From the NCBI GenBank assembly GCA_028023455.1, contig JAQFVV010006203.1, positions 8,338,821 through 8,402,820 of the forward strand: a stretch of DNA of 64,000 nt, in the 5' to 3' direction. The notes beneath the pieces were generated by a model. That model ran no database searches. It was not told where the DNA came from and saw nothing but the letters and a program-made list of their open reading frames with translations. How positions within the stretch are numbered: position 1 is the first letter of the stretch; the number at the start of each line of letters is the position of its first letter. Position numbers and translations under genes: made by a program. This document shows, in pieces, positions 1 through 12,549 of the stretch. The stretch comes from Epiperipatus broadwayi. Taxonomy: Eukaryota; Onychophora; Udeonychophora; Euonychophora; Peripatidae.

Positions 1-385
1 TTAAAATTAACAAAAGGAATCAAAGGATCTATCTCATTTCAGTTAACAGCAAATTTCTTTCTGCAGCCACAAGATTATGATAAAATAGTCTATATATTAT
101 TTTATTAAATGCAGAAATACCACATTGGTGTTTATGATGCATATGAACATCTAATTTTATTTATCTAAAACCCTACCAAAATATTAAATTGATTATTTAC
201 AAAGTAATTTTTTCTAAGCTGAAGATCCCTCCATCTTACTGCTAATAAAACGTCAGATTATTATTTATAAAAATTATTTATTGTTAAATTTATTACACTT
301 TGTTACACAATGAGAAAACCAGGAAATCTTGTCATATTTGGTCTGTTATGAAAGTCACTATAAGCCTGCTGGAACAATTTGTTAT
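1..385. other. AT-rich sequence without recognised feature
   Basis: No open frame, repeat or RNA feature is recognised here. The right part is probably the 3' untranslated tail of the LINE remnant that follows on the minus strand. Confidence 0.4.
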
Positions 386-750
386 TCACACTTGGATATG
401 TATGTTTGAGACGTTGAAGAGATTCCAGGTGTTTTCTATAAGAAATTTTGAGGCAAGGACTTTATCCCTATTTTGGATTTTCGTCATAGTTTCTATGAAA
501 ATGTCTTCTGCCTTGGGAGAGGAGCAGGTAAGCTTTTGTTTGCATCTTGCGATCAACATGGAATAAGTGAGAAAAATGGATAATCTTATAATTGGGAAGT
601 CCCTTGACATTATAGAATCTTTGAAGTTGAGAATTCTATATAGATCAATCGGGCAGTTGTACGCAATTGTATTTTTTATATATCGGAAAGCCGTACAAGT
701 TTGTATAACGTGGTCGAATGTCTTATCACTTCTACCGCAGTTGTGACATA
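386..750 (-). pseudogene. LINE (non-LTR retrotransposon) ORF2 C-terminal fragment
   Basis: The minus frame carries a zinc-finger-like segment, LCHNCGRSDKTFDHVIQTC, with spacing CX2C-X8-H-X4-C. It is followed by a helical stretch and ends at a stop at 386. This arrangement is typical of the extreme C-terminus of LINE reverse transcriptases (zf-RVT-like, 'C..C...H....C' after the thumb). No RT or endonuclease domain is present: the frame is stopped just upstream near 745, so this is a 5'-truncated dead copy, the usual outcome of target-primed insertion. The clade cannot be assigned. A chance cysteine pattern is possible, but the frame stays open for about 115 codons past it in very AT-rich DNA. 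Confidence 0.6.
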
Positions 751-2366
751 GAGAATTTACTTTCCTGAATTAATAAATCAAAATGAAATGTTTTTATCGA
801 TTATATATAAAATATTAATAAAGTTTTTCCTTTTTTTAAATAAAAGACTAACACAATCATCGGGTACTATAACTTTGGAAGACAGAAATGATAGAAGTTT
901 TTTCCAAGTTCAAATTATAAATCCTACCATGAAACTTATATGCTTCTTGAAACTTGTTTTGGAAATTCTCCTATAAACTGTTTCATTGATTACTCTCATA
1001 AAACAAAAAAAAGTTGAATTTAATATATATCTCATTTAATTTTGTTTTTATTTCAAATATCTCAGATTTTTCGCATAGTATCACATAAAAGCTGTAAAAT
1101 TGTATAAATTCTGTCAGTTAATTTTAAACATTCAAACATTTCAAACTGATAATGCAATACATAAACCATACTTTTGCAAGTTTATCATTTTTTAAACTTT
1201 CATCTGGCAACAAAATAATATCTGGCTTTGCTTCTTAATTTTATAAAATCGCAACAAGTTTCTAATAATCAGTAGTCTATATAGACTTGTTGCTGTTTAG
1301 GGGTGTTTGTTAAAGTATCTTTGATATGACAAAAAACAATTTTTCTAATCATTCTTTTTTATTTTTATAAATTATAATAACAAAAGCATCCTTAAGATCA
1401 GCTAACAACCCATACGTAAATTTTTTAAAAATAATCTGAAACTGCATACTGACTGTTTATAATATTACAGTGATCTATTTCGATTTAATCAAGTTGGATA
1501 TCTTCATCATAATTGAGATCTATTGTAAAGTTGATATATTGTTAAAAGTCATTTTAATTTTTGTATCATTATTCGAAAAAATGATAAAAATGCTCTTGTT
1601 GTCTATTCAAAATATCGTTATGTAAGTGTCAGTTAGATCGTAAATGACCAAATCCCTTTTGCATTTTTAATCTAACCATTAATCTTAAACTTTCTTATCC
1701 ACCATTCAACTTCTGCTTTTAAGCTTTTATATAGCTTAAGAAGCTCCACATTCATTTCATTGTCATATGAACTTGCTGTTATACTTAATCAATAATATTT
1801 CAATAATCTGTTATCATGGCAATAGTACATGTAAATAGAAAATGAATACCAATTTTTTATTATTGTTTAAGTTTTTAAATAAATTAAGTACAAGAAAAAT
1901 GATAAAATAGCTAATGAGAAATGCAAACTTCTAAAAAGTTAAACTTCTTACAAAAATTGCTACTAGATTACTATATAGGCAAATAATTTATTTTTATAAC
2001 AAGTTTTGCTAAACTGCTTAGAAGTTTTTATTTTACTTCATTACATCTATTTTTTGCATTTACTGTCTATTTAAAAAATTATATTAGGATTAAAAATGCA
2101 TATTTATTTTCTATTTATTCTAGCATTAGTTAAATGCTGACATATTTAATTTTTTAAATATAAATGCCAGAGCTAAGGAGACAATTTAAATATAATAATC
2201 ACTTACCTAGTGGCTCTAAATATTTCACAATGCCTGGTTTGATCCATTATATGTTTAATATTAATGTTTAAAAAAATACCATGCATTATAAAAATTGTTT
2301 ATAGATTGCTTTAATAAAAAATCGGAAAGCAATATTACTTCATAATCTTAATATATATATATATAT
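751..2366. other. AT-rich intergenic sequence
   Basis: Only short random frames, poly-A/T runs and a small (TA)n just before the first R repeat. Nothing supported. Confidence 0.5.
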
Positions 2367-2781
2367 TGTAACGGTATATGCTGTTACATTAATTTAAAAT
2401 TTAAATAAATTTTTTCTTAAGTTAGTAAATAAAAGCTAAAAAAATTAAAGAGTTGTTAAACGTGTATACTTATATATATATTCGCACAAATGCAAAACTT
2501 TAAAATTTATTTTCTTTTTAAAAAAATATATATTTGAACGTACTTTTTTAGAAAAAAGTACAAGATCTAAAAATAAAATATTTTTGTACATGGAAATGAT
2601 TGTTTTATAAATTAATTGAAAAGCAAACTAGCCCTTGGGGCTCTTATATAAAACAGTCAGATAAAGATATAGATAAAAGAATAAAAAACTTAGAATGTCC
2701 CATAGAAGCAGTAACCAATTGCTAGGACCTAAATGGAAATTATTGCAACAGGAAATGATGTTCAATGAATCCGGAGGAGTA

Positions 2782-2791
2782 CTATAAAAGG
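2782..2791 (+). promoter_or_regulatory. TATA box of R copy 1
   Basis: CTATAAAAGG, the best TATA match in the repeat. It is conserved at the equivalent place in all three copies (5373-5382 and, inverted, 47069-47079) and lies about 100 bases before the conserved ATG. Confidence 0.5.
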
Positions 2792-2883
2792 AAAAATATT
2801 GAAATTAAGAACAGTTCCAGATTGATTTCATGAGAAGGGCGATAAGACGCACTTGTCACTTTCTCTCACTTATTTCAAATAAA

Positions 2884-2993
2884 ATGACTATAATACCAGG
2901 ATTGAACCAGCTAAGGCCTCCTCCAGACCAACAGACCAGACGTCAAATAGACACATCACAGTAATTGGCACCAGAAATCCAGATTCTTCTTCT
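2884..2993 (+). pseudogene. R-repeat short ORF/first exon, copy 1 (stop inside)
   Basis: An ATG frame beginning MTIIPGLNQLRPPPDQQT runs for 110 nt to a GTAAG splice-donor-like site at 2994. It matches the equivalent 110-nt segment in copy 2 at the protein level, but a TAA near 2961 interrupts it (a Trp-Glu codon pair in copy 2). The conserved length, ATG and donor suggest a former coding exon. No known family is recognised. Confidence 0.35.
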
Positions 2994-4500
2994 GTAAGAC
3001 ATGAACTAAAAATTTTAAAAATAATTAAGAACTTTTGTTCAAGCTTTTAATATTCAGCTAACCTAAATTCTAAAAAGAACTTTTATCTGACTTTTAAATT
3101 TTCAAATTGATAATTAATGTTTAAATTTTATACATTTAAGTTTTCTAAAAGTCATTTCCATTTTTATTTTCTTTTATTTTTATTAATATTGTATAAATTA
3201 TTTAAAGGCATTAAATTTAAGTTGGATATAGATGCTTGCATAGATTCGTTCACGTTTTAATTATGTTTTTTATTTTCATATTTGATTAGTATATATAGAC
3301 ATTTGGTAAATAATGATATCTTAAATTGAATACCTAAAATGTATTTATTCAGTTGTCTTTTTAATTTATTGGTGTCAATGCGGCATCTTATGATGAATGC
3401 CATTGGGTTTCTTGTAAATTCCCTCTACAGTCACATCAATAACTTTATATTTTAATCATTTATGTTTATTTTGAAATGTTTTTGAGTGTGTAATCTATGT
3501 AGTCAATCTATACTCAACATTAAAAAACAAACTTTTATAAAATTCATCTGTGCGAAATTATATAAATGTTAAAATGTTAAGTCGGGCATGAATGGCTATA
3601 TAGATTTGTAAAGTTATATTAATTAATTAGGGGAGGGTAATCTTAGATTATTTGTTTCATAGTTAGATTGGGTTAATCGGTTGGATATATTGGTGTAATT
3701 AGTAAATGTAGCATGAGTTTTGCTACATGCATGATCTCCATTATACACCGCACACCCCCTTTTTGCCCATGGAAGGGAATAGTAAGACGGAAAACGTAGT
3801 CCCTTCCTATGGAGTTTTTTTTATTGTTCTTCTTGTTGACAGATGTAGTATTCCTGTTTGGACAAGAGTCAATGTCGTCTCTAACCATGCTATTCAGATG
3901 TACATTCCTGACAGTATGGTATTTTTGTGTTGTCGTATTTTCATGCCGCATTGAATACATCAATGTATCAGATGGATTGACGCCGGTTTGACTGCGAATT
4001 TTTGTTCTAATGTTAAATAAGGGATAGAATATTTTCTTTTCAAATGCAATCTATGTAGTTTATTCATACTCGACACTCTAAAAAAATATTATTAAATTTA
4101 TCTGTATGGATGGTGTAAAATTTTTAAAATAATAATTTTAATTAAAAGTTAATATTAAAATCTAAAATAATAAATGTTATTCCTCAAACTTTAAATGATT
4201 ATATATGCATAAATAAATGTTGTTTGTGTGTTAATTACTGGCAATGGCTGTTATGTTTTTATATTTAAGATACAAATTAAACAAAGTTATGTTTTAAATA
4301 TGAATATTATTATCTCTGCATCTCCACTGAGCTAGTGGCAAGGGCTAACGATCTAAATATAAAATAAAGTGGAATCTTAACATTGTGTATCTGCCTACTC
4401 TATAAATTTTCTAGGTTCAATAGCCTAATGGTGCTCTGTCAGTAGATAAGATAAGACTGTAAGCTTCTCTGATTCTTTCAGACCATTATAATTGGCCCCC

Positions 4501-4936
4501 AATTGGCCTCCCAATGTGAGTCGATTTCTAATAAACCACAAGTGCCCTGAGAATATTAAAAATAAATCATAACGTACTGCCAGTATAAAAATTTGTGCAT
4601 ATGTTTAGATAAATATGAGGAATAAAATGTAATAATTAAAATGTAATAATTAATATAAATCTTTTTTTTTTTAAAAGTCTTGTTTTAAATCCAACCCCTT
4701 AACATGCCTAAGTAATACTTAAAAGTAGAAGAAAAGAAACTTGGAAAGGAGGGGGCAGAAATTTATCTGGTAGTATAGAATAAAGAGTCAATAATTATTT
4801 TTATCAGTATACTCATTTTTGTAATTATTAATCAAAGTTTTGAAATTTTTATATATAATGAATTTGTGTAACGTAATTACTAACACTAAGTAAATTTTTT
4901 TTATTATTGTTTTTGTTTTTTGAGGAAGTTTACTGA
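4501..4936. other. Spacer between R copies 1 and 2
   Basis: AT-rich sequence with an ATTGGCC direct repetition near 4492-4510 and two AAATGTAATAATTA repeats near 4626-4650. No gene is seen. Confidence 0.4.
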
Positions 4937-5037
4937 TATGTAATGGTATATGCCATTACATTAATTTAAAATTTAAATAATTTTTTTCTTAAGTTCATAA
5001 ATAAAAGCTAAAAAAATTAAAGAGTTGTTAAACGTGT

Positions 5038-5073
<36 letters not shown>

Positions 5074-5372
5074 GCACAGATGCAAAACTTTAAAAATTAT
5101 TTTCTTTTTAAAAAAATATGTATTTGAATGTACTTTTTTAGAAAAAAGTACAAGATCTAAAGATAAAATATTTTTGTAAATGGAAATGATTGTTTTATAA
5201 ATCAATTGAAAAGCAAACTAGCCCTTGGGGCTCTTATATAAAACAGTCAGATAAAGATATAAATAAAAGAATAAAAAAAACTTAGAATGTCCAATAGAAG
5301 CAGTAACCAATTGCTCAGATGTAAATGGAAATTATTGCAACAGGAAACAATGTCCAATGAATCTGGAGGAGT

Positions 5373-5382
5373 ACTATAAAAG
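5373..5382 (+). promoter_or_regulatory. TATA box of R copy 2
   Basis: ACTATAAAAG at the position equivalent to 2782 in copy 1, followed by the shared AAATATTGAAATTAAGAACA stretch where transcription would be expected to start. Confidence 0.45.
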
Positions 5383-5476
5383 AAAAAATATTGAAATTAA
5401 GAACAGTTCCAGCTTGATTTCATGAAAAGGGTGATAATACGCAACTTGTCACTCTCTGTCACTTATTTCAAATAAA

Positions 5477-5586
5477 ATGACTGTAATATCAGGATTGAAC
5501 CAGCTAAGGCCTCCTCCAGAACAACAGACTGGACTTCAAATAGACACATCATGGGAATTGGTACCAGGAACCCGGATTCTTCTTCT
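5477..5586 (+). CDS. Hypothetical first exon within R copy 2
   Basis: Uninterrupted ATG frame of 36 codons plus two bases, starting MTVISGLNQLRPPPEQQTGL and containing SWELVPGTR, ending at GTAAG (donor-like, 5587-5591). The same frame is recognisable in R copy 3 (PEQNQL, PPKYQTGL, SPWELPTGTGTLL), where many synonymous and conservative changes separate it from this copy. That argues it was once coding. It lies about 100 bases after a TATA box. No partner exon or known protein family is identified. If the donor is not used, the frame stops one codon later. Treat as a candidate only. Confidence 0.3.
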
Positions 5587-7074
5587 GTAAGACATGAACT
5601 ATAAATTTTAAAAATAATTAAGAACTTTCGTTCAAGCTTTTAATATTCAGCTAACCTAAATTTCAAAAAGAACTTTTATCTGACTTTCAAATTTTCAAAT
5701 TGATAATTAATGTTTAAATTTTATACATTTAAGTTTGCTAAAAGTCATTTCCATTTTTATTTTGTTTTATTTTTATTAATATTGTATAAATTATTTAAAG
5801 GCATTAAATTTAAGTTGGGTATAGACGCTTGCATAGATTCGTTCATGTTTTAATTTTGTTTTTTATTTTTATATTTGATTAAAATATATAGACATTCGGT
5901 AAATAATGATATACATTGAATATCTAAAATGTATTTATTCGGATGTCTTTTTAAGTTATTGGTGTCAATGTGGCATCTTATGATGAATGCCATTGGGTTT
6001 CTTGTAAATTCCCTCTGCAATTACATCAATAACTTTATATTTTGATCTTTTATGTTTATTTTGAAATGTTTTTGAGTGTGTAATCTATGTAGTCGATCTA
6101 TTCTCAACATTAAAAAACAAACTTTTATAAAATTCATCTGTGTGAAATTATATAAATGTTAAAAAGTTGTCAGGTGTGAATGGCTATATAGATTTGTAAA
6201 GTTATATTAATTAATTAGGGGAGAGTAATCTTAGGTTATTTGTTTCGTAGTTAGATTGGGTTAATAGGTTGGATATATTGGTGTAATTAGTAAATGTAGC
6301 ATGAGTTTTTCTATGTGCAGGATCTCCATTATACGCTGCACACCCCCTTTTTGCCCATGGAAGGGAATAGTAAGATGTAAAACACAGTTTCTTCCTATGG
6401 AGTTTTTTTATTGTTCTTCTTGACGATAGATGTAGTATTCCTGTTTGGACAAGAGTCAACTTCTTCTCTAACCATGCTGTTCAGATGTACATTCTGACAG
6501 TATGGTATTTTTGTGTTGTCATATTTTCATGCCACATTGAATACATCGATGTATCATATGGATTGATGCTGGTTTGATAGCGAATTTTTGGCCTAAGGTT
6601 AAATAAGGGATAAAATATTTACTTTTCAAATGCAATCTATGTAGTTTATTCATACTCGGCACTCTAAAAAAAATATTATTAAATTCATCTGTACGGATGG
6701 TGTAAAATTTTTAAAATAATAATTTAAATTAAAAGTTAATATTAAAATCTAAAATAATAAATGTTATTCCTCAAACTTTAAATGATAAATAAGTATGCAT
6801 AAATAAATGTTGTTTGTGTGTTAATTACTGGCAATGGCTGTTATTTTTTTATATTTAAGATACAAATTAAACAAAGTTATATTTTAAATATGAATATTAT
6901 TATCTCTGCGTCTCCAATGAGCTAGTGGCAAGGGCTAATAGTCTAAATATAAAATAAAGTGGAATCTTAACATCACGTATCTGCCTACTCTATAAATTTT
7001 TTAGGTTCAATAGCCTAATAGCGCTCTGTCAGCAGATAAGGTAAGACTGTAAGCTTCTCTGATTCTTTTGGACC

Positions 7075-7078
<4 letters not shown>

Positions 7079-7136
<58 letters not shown>
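7079..7136. repeat. (AT)n microsatellite
   Basis: Nearly pure AT dinucleotide run directly abutting the end of R copy 2. Confidence 0.95.
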
Positions 7137-7143
<7 letters not shown>

Positions 7144-7225
7144 AAAAGGAGGTTGTCTTGACAACAGTTTGAGATTGTTGATTATTATCCATATTGAGAT
7201 TGTCTAAGTATTGACTGGTTTCTAA

Positions 7226-7228
<3 letters not shown>
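7137..7228 (+). repeat. Short dispersed repeat S, copy 1
   Basis: Contains AAAGGAGGTTGTCTTGACAA and ATTGTTGATT. It is similar over its length to 31340-31441. Both copies lie beside AT microsatellites, as expected for a MITE or SINE that targets or carries TA-rich ends. GTTGTCTTGACAAC is itself an inverted repeat. Confidence 0.65.

Positions 7229-7307
<79 letters not shown>
7229..7307. repeat. (AT)n microsatellite
   Basis: About 80 bases of AT dinucleotides. Confidence 0.95.
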
Positions 7308-7311
<4 letters not shown>

Positions 7312-9460
7312 TTTTCCTATTTCAGTTAATAGTGAAAAGCTAGAAACATTACATCAATCTAAAATACCGCTACAGACAATTAGATATAAACCTTCGAATG
7401 ACATTATTGCTAGATAATTCATAATAAGTTCGAGATGGAATTTCCAGCAAGGTAATCCATGCTAAAACACCACTTTCCAGAGTCTGACATTCTGCCACTG
7501 TGTTAAACCATACAGGATTCTACAGACTGTTATGTATATAAAACAAAACAAAATGTTTGCAAAGATTTAAAACTTACTTGTTTTTGATTTAAAATATAAC
7601 TCTACAAGATATCCACATTCTATTTACTTGTGAGACAATATAGTAGTTAAGGTAAAGTAAGACATTATATGGCAGTTTCAATGGTTAACGAAACACCATA
7701 TTACAAAACTATATTTTTTGATTACATGCAATATATTCAATACTCATGCTCATTCCAGATTAACTTGGGGCTTTTACAATTACAAGTTAGATTCACTTAA
7801 CCTCGATTTTAATTTCTAACCATGGCAATCATATTAATGAACTGATCATCTTATCATAATGTCCATAGGAATAATTATTGAACTTTATAAAAAATGAGGT
7901 TATAATTAAATTTAATCTGATAAACAATGTATGATAAATTTTATCTTTATTCTAGCAAAAGAAAATATTAATTCCTTTTTTTTATATTGAATTAGAATTT
8001 ATCTAACAATATACACCAATTTTGTCAATTTAGTAAAGCATTTCCGTTTCCATAATGGTTTCAAAACTAAAATCTTAAATTATTAAATAAATGTGTAACT
8101 AAAATCAAATATTATCTTCTGCTTAATTAAAAATTAGATTGAGAAATAGCAAAATAAAATCTGTTTTACTGTCATTTTTGTAAGCACACAAAAAGGGATC
8201 ACTGTAAAGAAATTGTAGATAATGATTGCAGAAGCTGCAATATGTAAACTTCGAATGCAAATTTTTTTTAGTCAACTTTGATGAGATTAATAAAAAACAT
8301 TATAAAGTATTGAACACATATCTAAAAGATGAATCAATATGATAAAATATACCTAAAGTTTCATTTGCAAAAACAATAAAATAGAATTTTTAAGACATCT
8401 GTTTTTTTTAATAAAATTTTTTTGCTTGGGTAGTTTGTATGTTTTGATAAGTTTTTTAATTAGAAATTATTGTTTTAATTAATTTATCTAATGACTTACT
8501 CTGCATATACATCATTATAACCGTTGTTATCAGGCACTCAAAGCAAATCCTGTTCATCAATTCTGTAACTATTTATAAACTTTCTGTTTATTGTAAATTC
8601 AATTAATATTTTTAGATTAATTCATCTTTTGTTTTTCCTATTATTTTTTAATCTTCTCTAGACACTTTTCAATATATACTTTACAAACTTTTGTCTTTAA
8701 TTACATGCCCAATCATTTTCTTTTGCTTAATACCTTTCTTAATATATAATCAATTTTTCAACACATCAACAAACATTTTCCTTCCAATTAACCGTTTTTA
8801 TTTACCAAATTCACAACTTAAAAATTTGAAATATTTTCATTTTAATATTTTTAAATTGTTCAAGTATTTTTTCTATATAGGCCACATTCTGCCTAGTTCC
8901 TTATGAGTGACATCTTAAATTCAGTAATCACTTTCTAAAAATTATCCAATTCTTATACTACTAGTATACTGGTCATATCAGAAATACCTGAAGAAGAGAA
9001 AAAAATAATACTATTTGCAAATGTTCTTTATACTAGCCTGTATGGTTAATAATTTTTATTAGTCATTCATTAAACTAAATTAAAGATTATCTAATAATGA
9101 GTATTATTGAGTATCAACCTATATGATATTAAAGTAACTGAATGAACTTGGAAGAGTATAAAGTTTTAATTTCCCCAAAAGCATTACCATTAAGCTAGAT
9201 GGTGAATATAATCCCACATATCTAACTAACTATATGAATATTAATAAATTCGTAAGGGTGGATTTGTTAAGTCTTGGGGGGGGGTGAATTTTATCTGGAC
9301 ATAAATTTAAAGTAAGACAAACTTATATGAAAAAAAAATATTGAAAAGCATATTTTCCAATGCAAATTTATTTCCAAAAAATGTAGTTATGACAATAATA
9401 AAATATTTGTGTCTAAATACAATATGTATTACTTAAAGTAATCCAAAAGATTGACATTTT
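7308..9460. other. AT-rich sequence; possible tRNA-like SINE at 7430-7530
   Basis: No host exon is recognised. Read on the minus strand, 7530-7430 contains TTAACACAGTGGCAGA, which resembles a tRNA A box, but no good B box. It may be a degraded SINE. A weak match to the 3' end of the 44.7-51.7 kb Penelope-like family (CCTGAAGAAGAG...) occurs near 8990. Confidence 0.3.
9276..9284. repeat. Poly-G run (G9)
   Basis: Nine G in a very AT-rich setting; similar runs occur at 18178-18187 and 33983-33992. Confidence 0.9.
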
Positions 9461-9466
9461 TTTATT
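9461..9466 (-). promoter_or_regulatory. Candidate poly(A) signal of the chitin-binding gene
   Basis: AATAAA on the minus strand, about 60 bases past the stop codon of the terminal exon. The motif is common by chance in DNA this AT-rich. Confidence 0.4.
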
Positions 9467-9527
9467 AATCTTAAAAAAATAATTTAAATATACACATCAT
9501 CAATAGTAGAAAAAACATTTTGGCAAA

Positions 9528-9736
9528 CTATTTAGTATAGAGTGTTGCAGCAGGACAGTGAACTTTATCTGGCCAATCACATAGTTGGGTGTCTCTGTTA
9601 TAATGAAGACCTGGTTGACATCTCACTAATTCTGAATTGTAATTGAGGCATTGATAATAACTCATGCAGTCTTTTGGGTTAGGGAATAATCCAGTTGAAG
9701 TAGGGCATGTAAAAGATCGTATTGGGTAACTACCAC
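9528..9736 (-). CDS. Terminal exon, chitin-binding type-2 (CBM14) module
   Basis: Last visible exon of a secreted peritrophin-like protein. The acceptor is TTTAACAG at 9737-9738; the exon opens with two bases completing a split codon (phase 1), then 68 codons and a TAG at 9528-9530. One CBM14 domain with the six family cysteines: FTC, KDC, YQC, VRC, QLC and VHC. The aromatic pair SYYQC and the C-terminal CDWPDKVHC are hallmarks of the fold, which binds chitin in extracellular matrices such as peritrophic membrane or cuticle. After the sixth cysteine only PAATLYTK remains, so the protein ends right after this module. Phase agrees with exons at 15002, 27312 and 52140, which I infer to be one gene. 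Confidence 0.85.
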
Positions 9737-9755
9737 CTGTTAAATAGAACATTTC

Positions 9756-9757
<2 letters not shown>

Positions 9758-9808
<51 letters not shown>
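9758..9808. repeat. (AT)n microsatellite
   Basis: AT dinucleotide run in the 5.3-kb intron, just upstream of the terminal exon in transcript direction. Confidence 0.9.
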
Positions 9809-9810
<2 letters not shown>

Positions 9811-9975
9811 CAAAAAAAGTCAAGTCACATATCACATGACCTAATTTAAACAAGCTTGTAATATAAATGTTATATAAAGAACTCACAAATAAGCTCTTAA
9901 CAAGCTTTGCAGAATAAGGGTTAGGGATATTCTGAAAAGCTTGCTAATAGCTTATTTGCAAGCTCTTTATATAGA
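9809..9975. repeat. Hairpin repeat (MITE-like), copy 1
   Basis: Arms of about 46 bases (9874-9921 against 9929-9974) pair imperfectly around a loop containing AGGGTTAGGGA. The leading part, CACATGACCTAATTTAAACA followed by AGCTT, recurs near 31448-31510, again next to AT repeats. A small non-autonomous element is likely. Confidence 0.55.
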
Positions 9976-11830
9976 TATATATGACAGTTTTTTTAAAAAA
10001 ATCTCTGTAAAATGACCTTCAAATACACTTCAGGGCAAAGGCATATCCATGAATATATTATTTAAAGGAATAGTGAAAAGGAATACAATATTCATCAGCG
10101 TTGAAAATTTCAGGGTAATAAGAATTTGAGTAGTATCTCATCCTTCTTTTACCACTGCCAAAAATAGTTGATTATTTACTTAATAAAAAACATGGGATGG
10201 TTATTTGTCTAGATTTTCTATATGTTTACTATATCAAATAACAACAATTTCAAGTTTATTTAGCTTGGACACAAATCCAAATCATAGGCATGGTATGTGG
10301 ATGTATTATCATTATGCCTAAGGTCCTTAATAGAGGATTTGCTAATATATTAATAAAAATATTTATTTATTACTTTAAATAACATATTAGAAATAGTCTT
10401 CATTAAAAAAACACTGAAAAAGAAAACTAACTAATCTGGACATGAGGATATGGTTATTTTTCAACTCGTTATTACTTTCTCTCTTTAGGAATAGATGTAT
10501 ACTTATTTGCCAATATATATTATATAATTATCCAGATTTTCAATGGACTGGCTACCTAAAAAAAAACCAAAGACTAACATTTTAATACAAGTCAGGAGTA
10601 TGGCGGATGGTAATAAGACTACTATTAAATTTCTTTAAGTCATTAATGTTAATAGTAAAATACAAGTAAAAGTTGCTGTCAAATATTTACAATTTGGTCC
10701 GCATCGATAAAAATCCATAATCAAAAACTGGTCCGAGAGGTTAAAATCATTGTCATGGTACCCATTGATTACTTCTATTGATAGCTGTGTTTACATTAAT
10801 TGCTTCAGAATAGTAATAATAAAAAATTTTATGTAAATTTTTAAAAATATATATATATATACAAATTTAAAGATTTCAAGGAATTATATTTGTATATTAC
10901 GAAGTGGAACGGGATTTTGTTAATTTATATTTCAATGTTTATATATAGAAATATTTTTAAAATCGTGGAAATATCAGTTCTAGTTTATTTTAGAAAAATC
11001 ACAGTCAGATTATATAGATAGTGATCAATGACAAAAGTCATTGAGAGTTTACTGTTTTCATTGGACATTGTCCATAAGATCCGACTGCGATTATTCTTAA
11101 AAAACAATAAAACTCATATTTCCACGTTCTTAAAAATATTTCAACAAGAACATGTGTTAAAAATTATTAATTATATATATATTAAAATTAATTCACATAC
11201 ATATATATATAGTTACAGATAAAGTACGATTTATCATAATTTTAAGGTTTAAAACTATATTTGAATAAAATGCTTCTTTTTTTATTAAAGCATATGGTTC
11301 CAATCAAATAAATTTAAAATATAATTGACACTTTAATGCCTCCAGGTAATCAACTTTCTTAATATTTCTTTTTCTTAGATTATAAAAGATTTGTGGTTTA
11401 ATTTTTTCCCTTTCTTTATTTACAAAGATCTTTTTACTCCAATAATAATAATGTTTAAAAATCCCTAACCTCAATTGAGAAACTACAAAAAAAAATAATA
11501 AAAAATATAAACAAATACATTTTTATAATTTAATTAAGGAAGAGAAAGCTCTGAAGAAAATTTATTGTGATCGATCACACTGAAACCATTTATATTTCAC
11601 TTTTTAAAATAATATTTTATGTGATACGAACGATTTTGACAGAAAAGTTTTTAATCAAATTGAAACAGCAATTAAAAAATATAGCAGATTAACATTTTTT
11701 AAAGCATTTGGTAAATATATTATTAAAATAATTTTTAAACTATATACAGGAAGTTTCTTGACGAACAGTTATAAATAATGTATAAAGAGAGAGAAAGATG
11801 TATAGATAGACAAAAACATAAACATATATC
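9976..11830. other. Intronic AT-rich sequence, no recognised feature
   Basis: Only short chance frames and small TA runs. Nothing supported. Confidence 0.45.
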
Positions 11831-11834
11831 AGAT

Positions 11835-12140
<306 letters not shown>

Positions 12141-12549
12141 ATATATTATCAAAAATAGAAAAAAATTCAATTTATTATATTGCTTTTTAATATATTTAAA
12201 TAATTATGCTATATAGTATAAAATAAAATATCTTTATTTAAATAACAGCAATAAATTAAAATATTTTTATATAACAGAAATAATTTAATATATAATAAAA
12301 CAAGATAGAAAATCGTTTTTCAGCAAAAAATTTTTATTGCTCTTTTCAATATAATGGATCTATTTTAAAGCTTCAATTTACATTGTATACATAGCAACAA
12401 CTTCCTTTTTATTTATAAAATTAACTAGAACCAATTATAACAATAACAACAAAAATCTGTATAAATGTATATTCTGTAATTTTCCATTCATTCTCAACTA
12501 GTCAATAATTAGTTAAATTAATTGATGTTTTATATTATTCATCTAGTTA

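Larger units (their letters stand above)
2367..4500 (+). repeat. R repeat, copy 1 (2.1 kb)
   Basis: First of three copies of a dispersed 2.1-kb element. It begins with the imperfect palindrome TGTAACGGTATATGCTGTTA and ends around CCATTATAA. The copy at 4937-7078 lies 2.57 kb downstream in the same orientation and aligns over its whole length. A third copy lies inverted at 45481-47565. Conserved landmarks are a TATA box, a short ATG frame followed by GTAAG, a block around 3720-3960 and an end segment containing ACTGAGCTAGTGRC. No reverse transcriptase or transposase is present, so it is non-autonomous: an LTR-retrotransposon derivative, a solo-LTR-like element or a duplicated gene 5' end. The class is not settled. 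Confidence 0.8.
4937..7078 (+). repeat. R repeat, copy 2 (2.1 kb)
   Basis: Direct copy of 2367-4500. Its start is the cleaner palindrome TGTAATGGTATATGCCATTA and its end, CCATTATAA, runs straight into an (AT)n array. Differences from copy 1 are mostly single substitutions plus an expanded (TA)n at 5042-5072. Both copies keep the same internal order, which fits either a tandem duplication with the 4501-4936 spacer or two separate insertions. Confidence 0.8.

Noticed and set aside
2960-2985. Primer-binding site making R an LTR retrotransposon
   Set aside because: TTGGCACCAGAAATCC is not conserved as a tRNA complement among copies (TTGGTACCAGGAACCC, TTGCCAACGGGAACAG), and no second LTR is visible.
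3673-3963. Overlapping ORFs of 75-96 residues on both strands in the R repeat
   Set aside because: Partly conserved among R copies, but on both strands at once and without a domain; DNA-level conservation of a repeat explains it.
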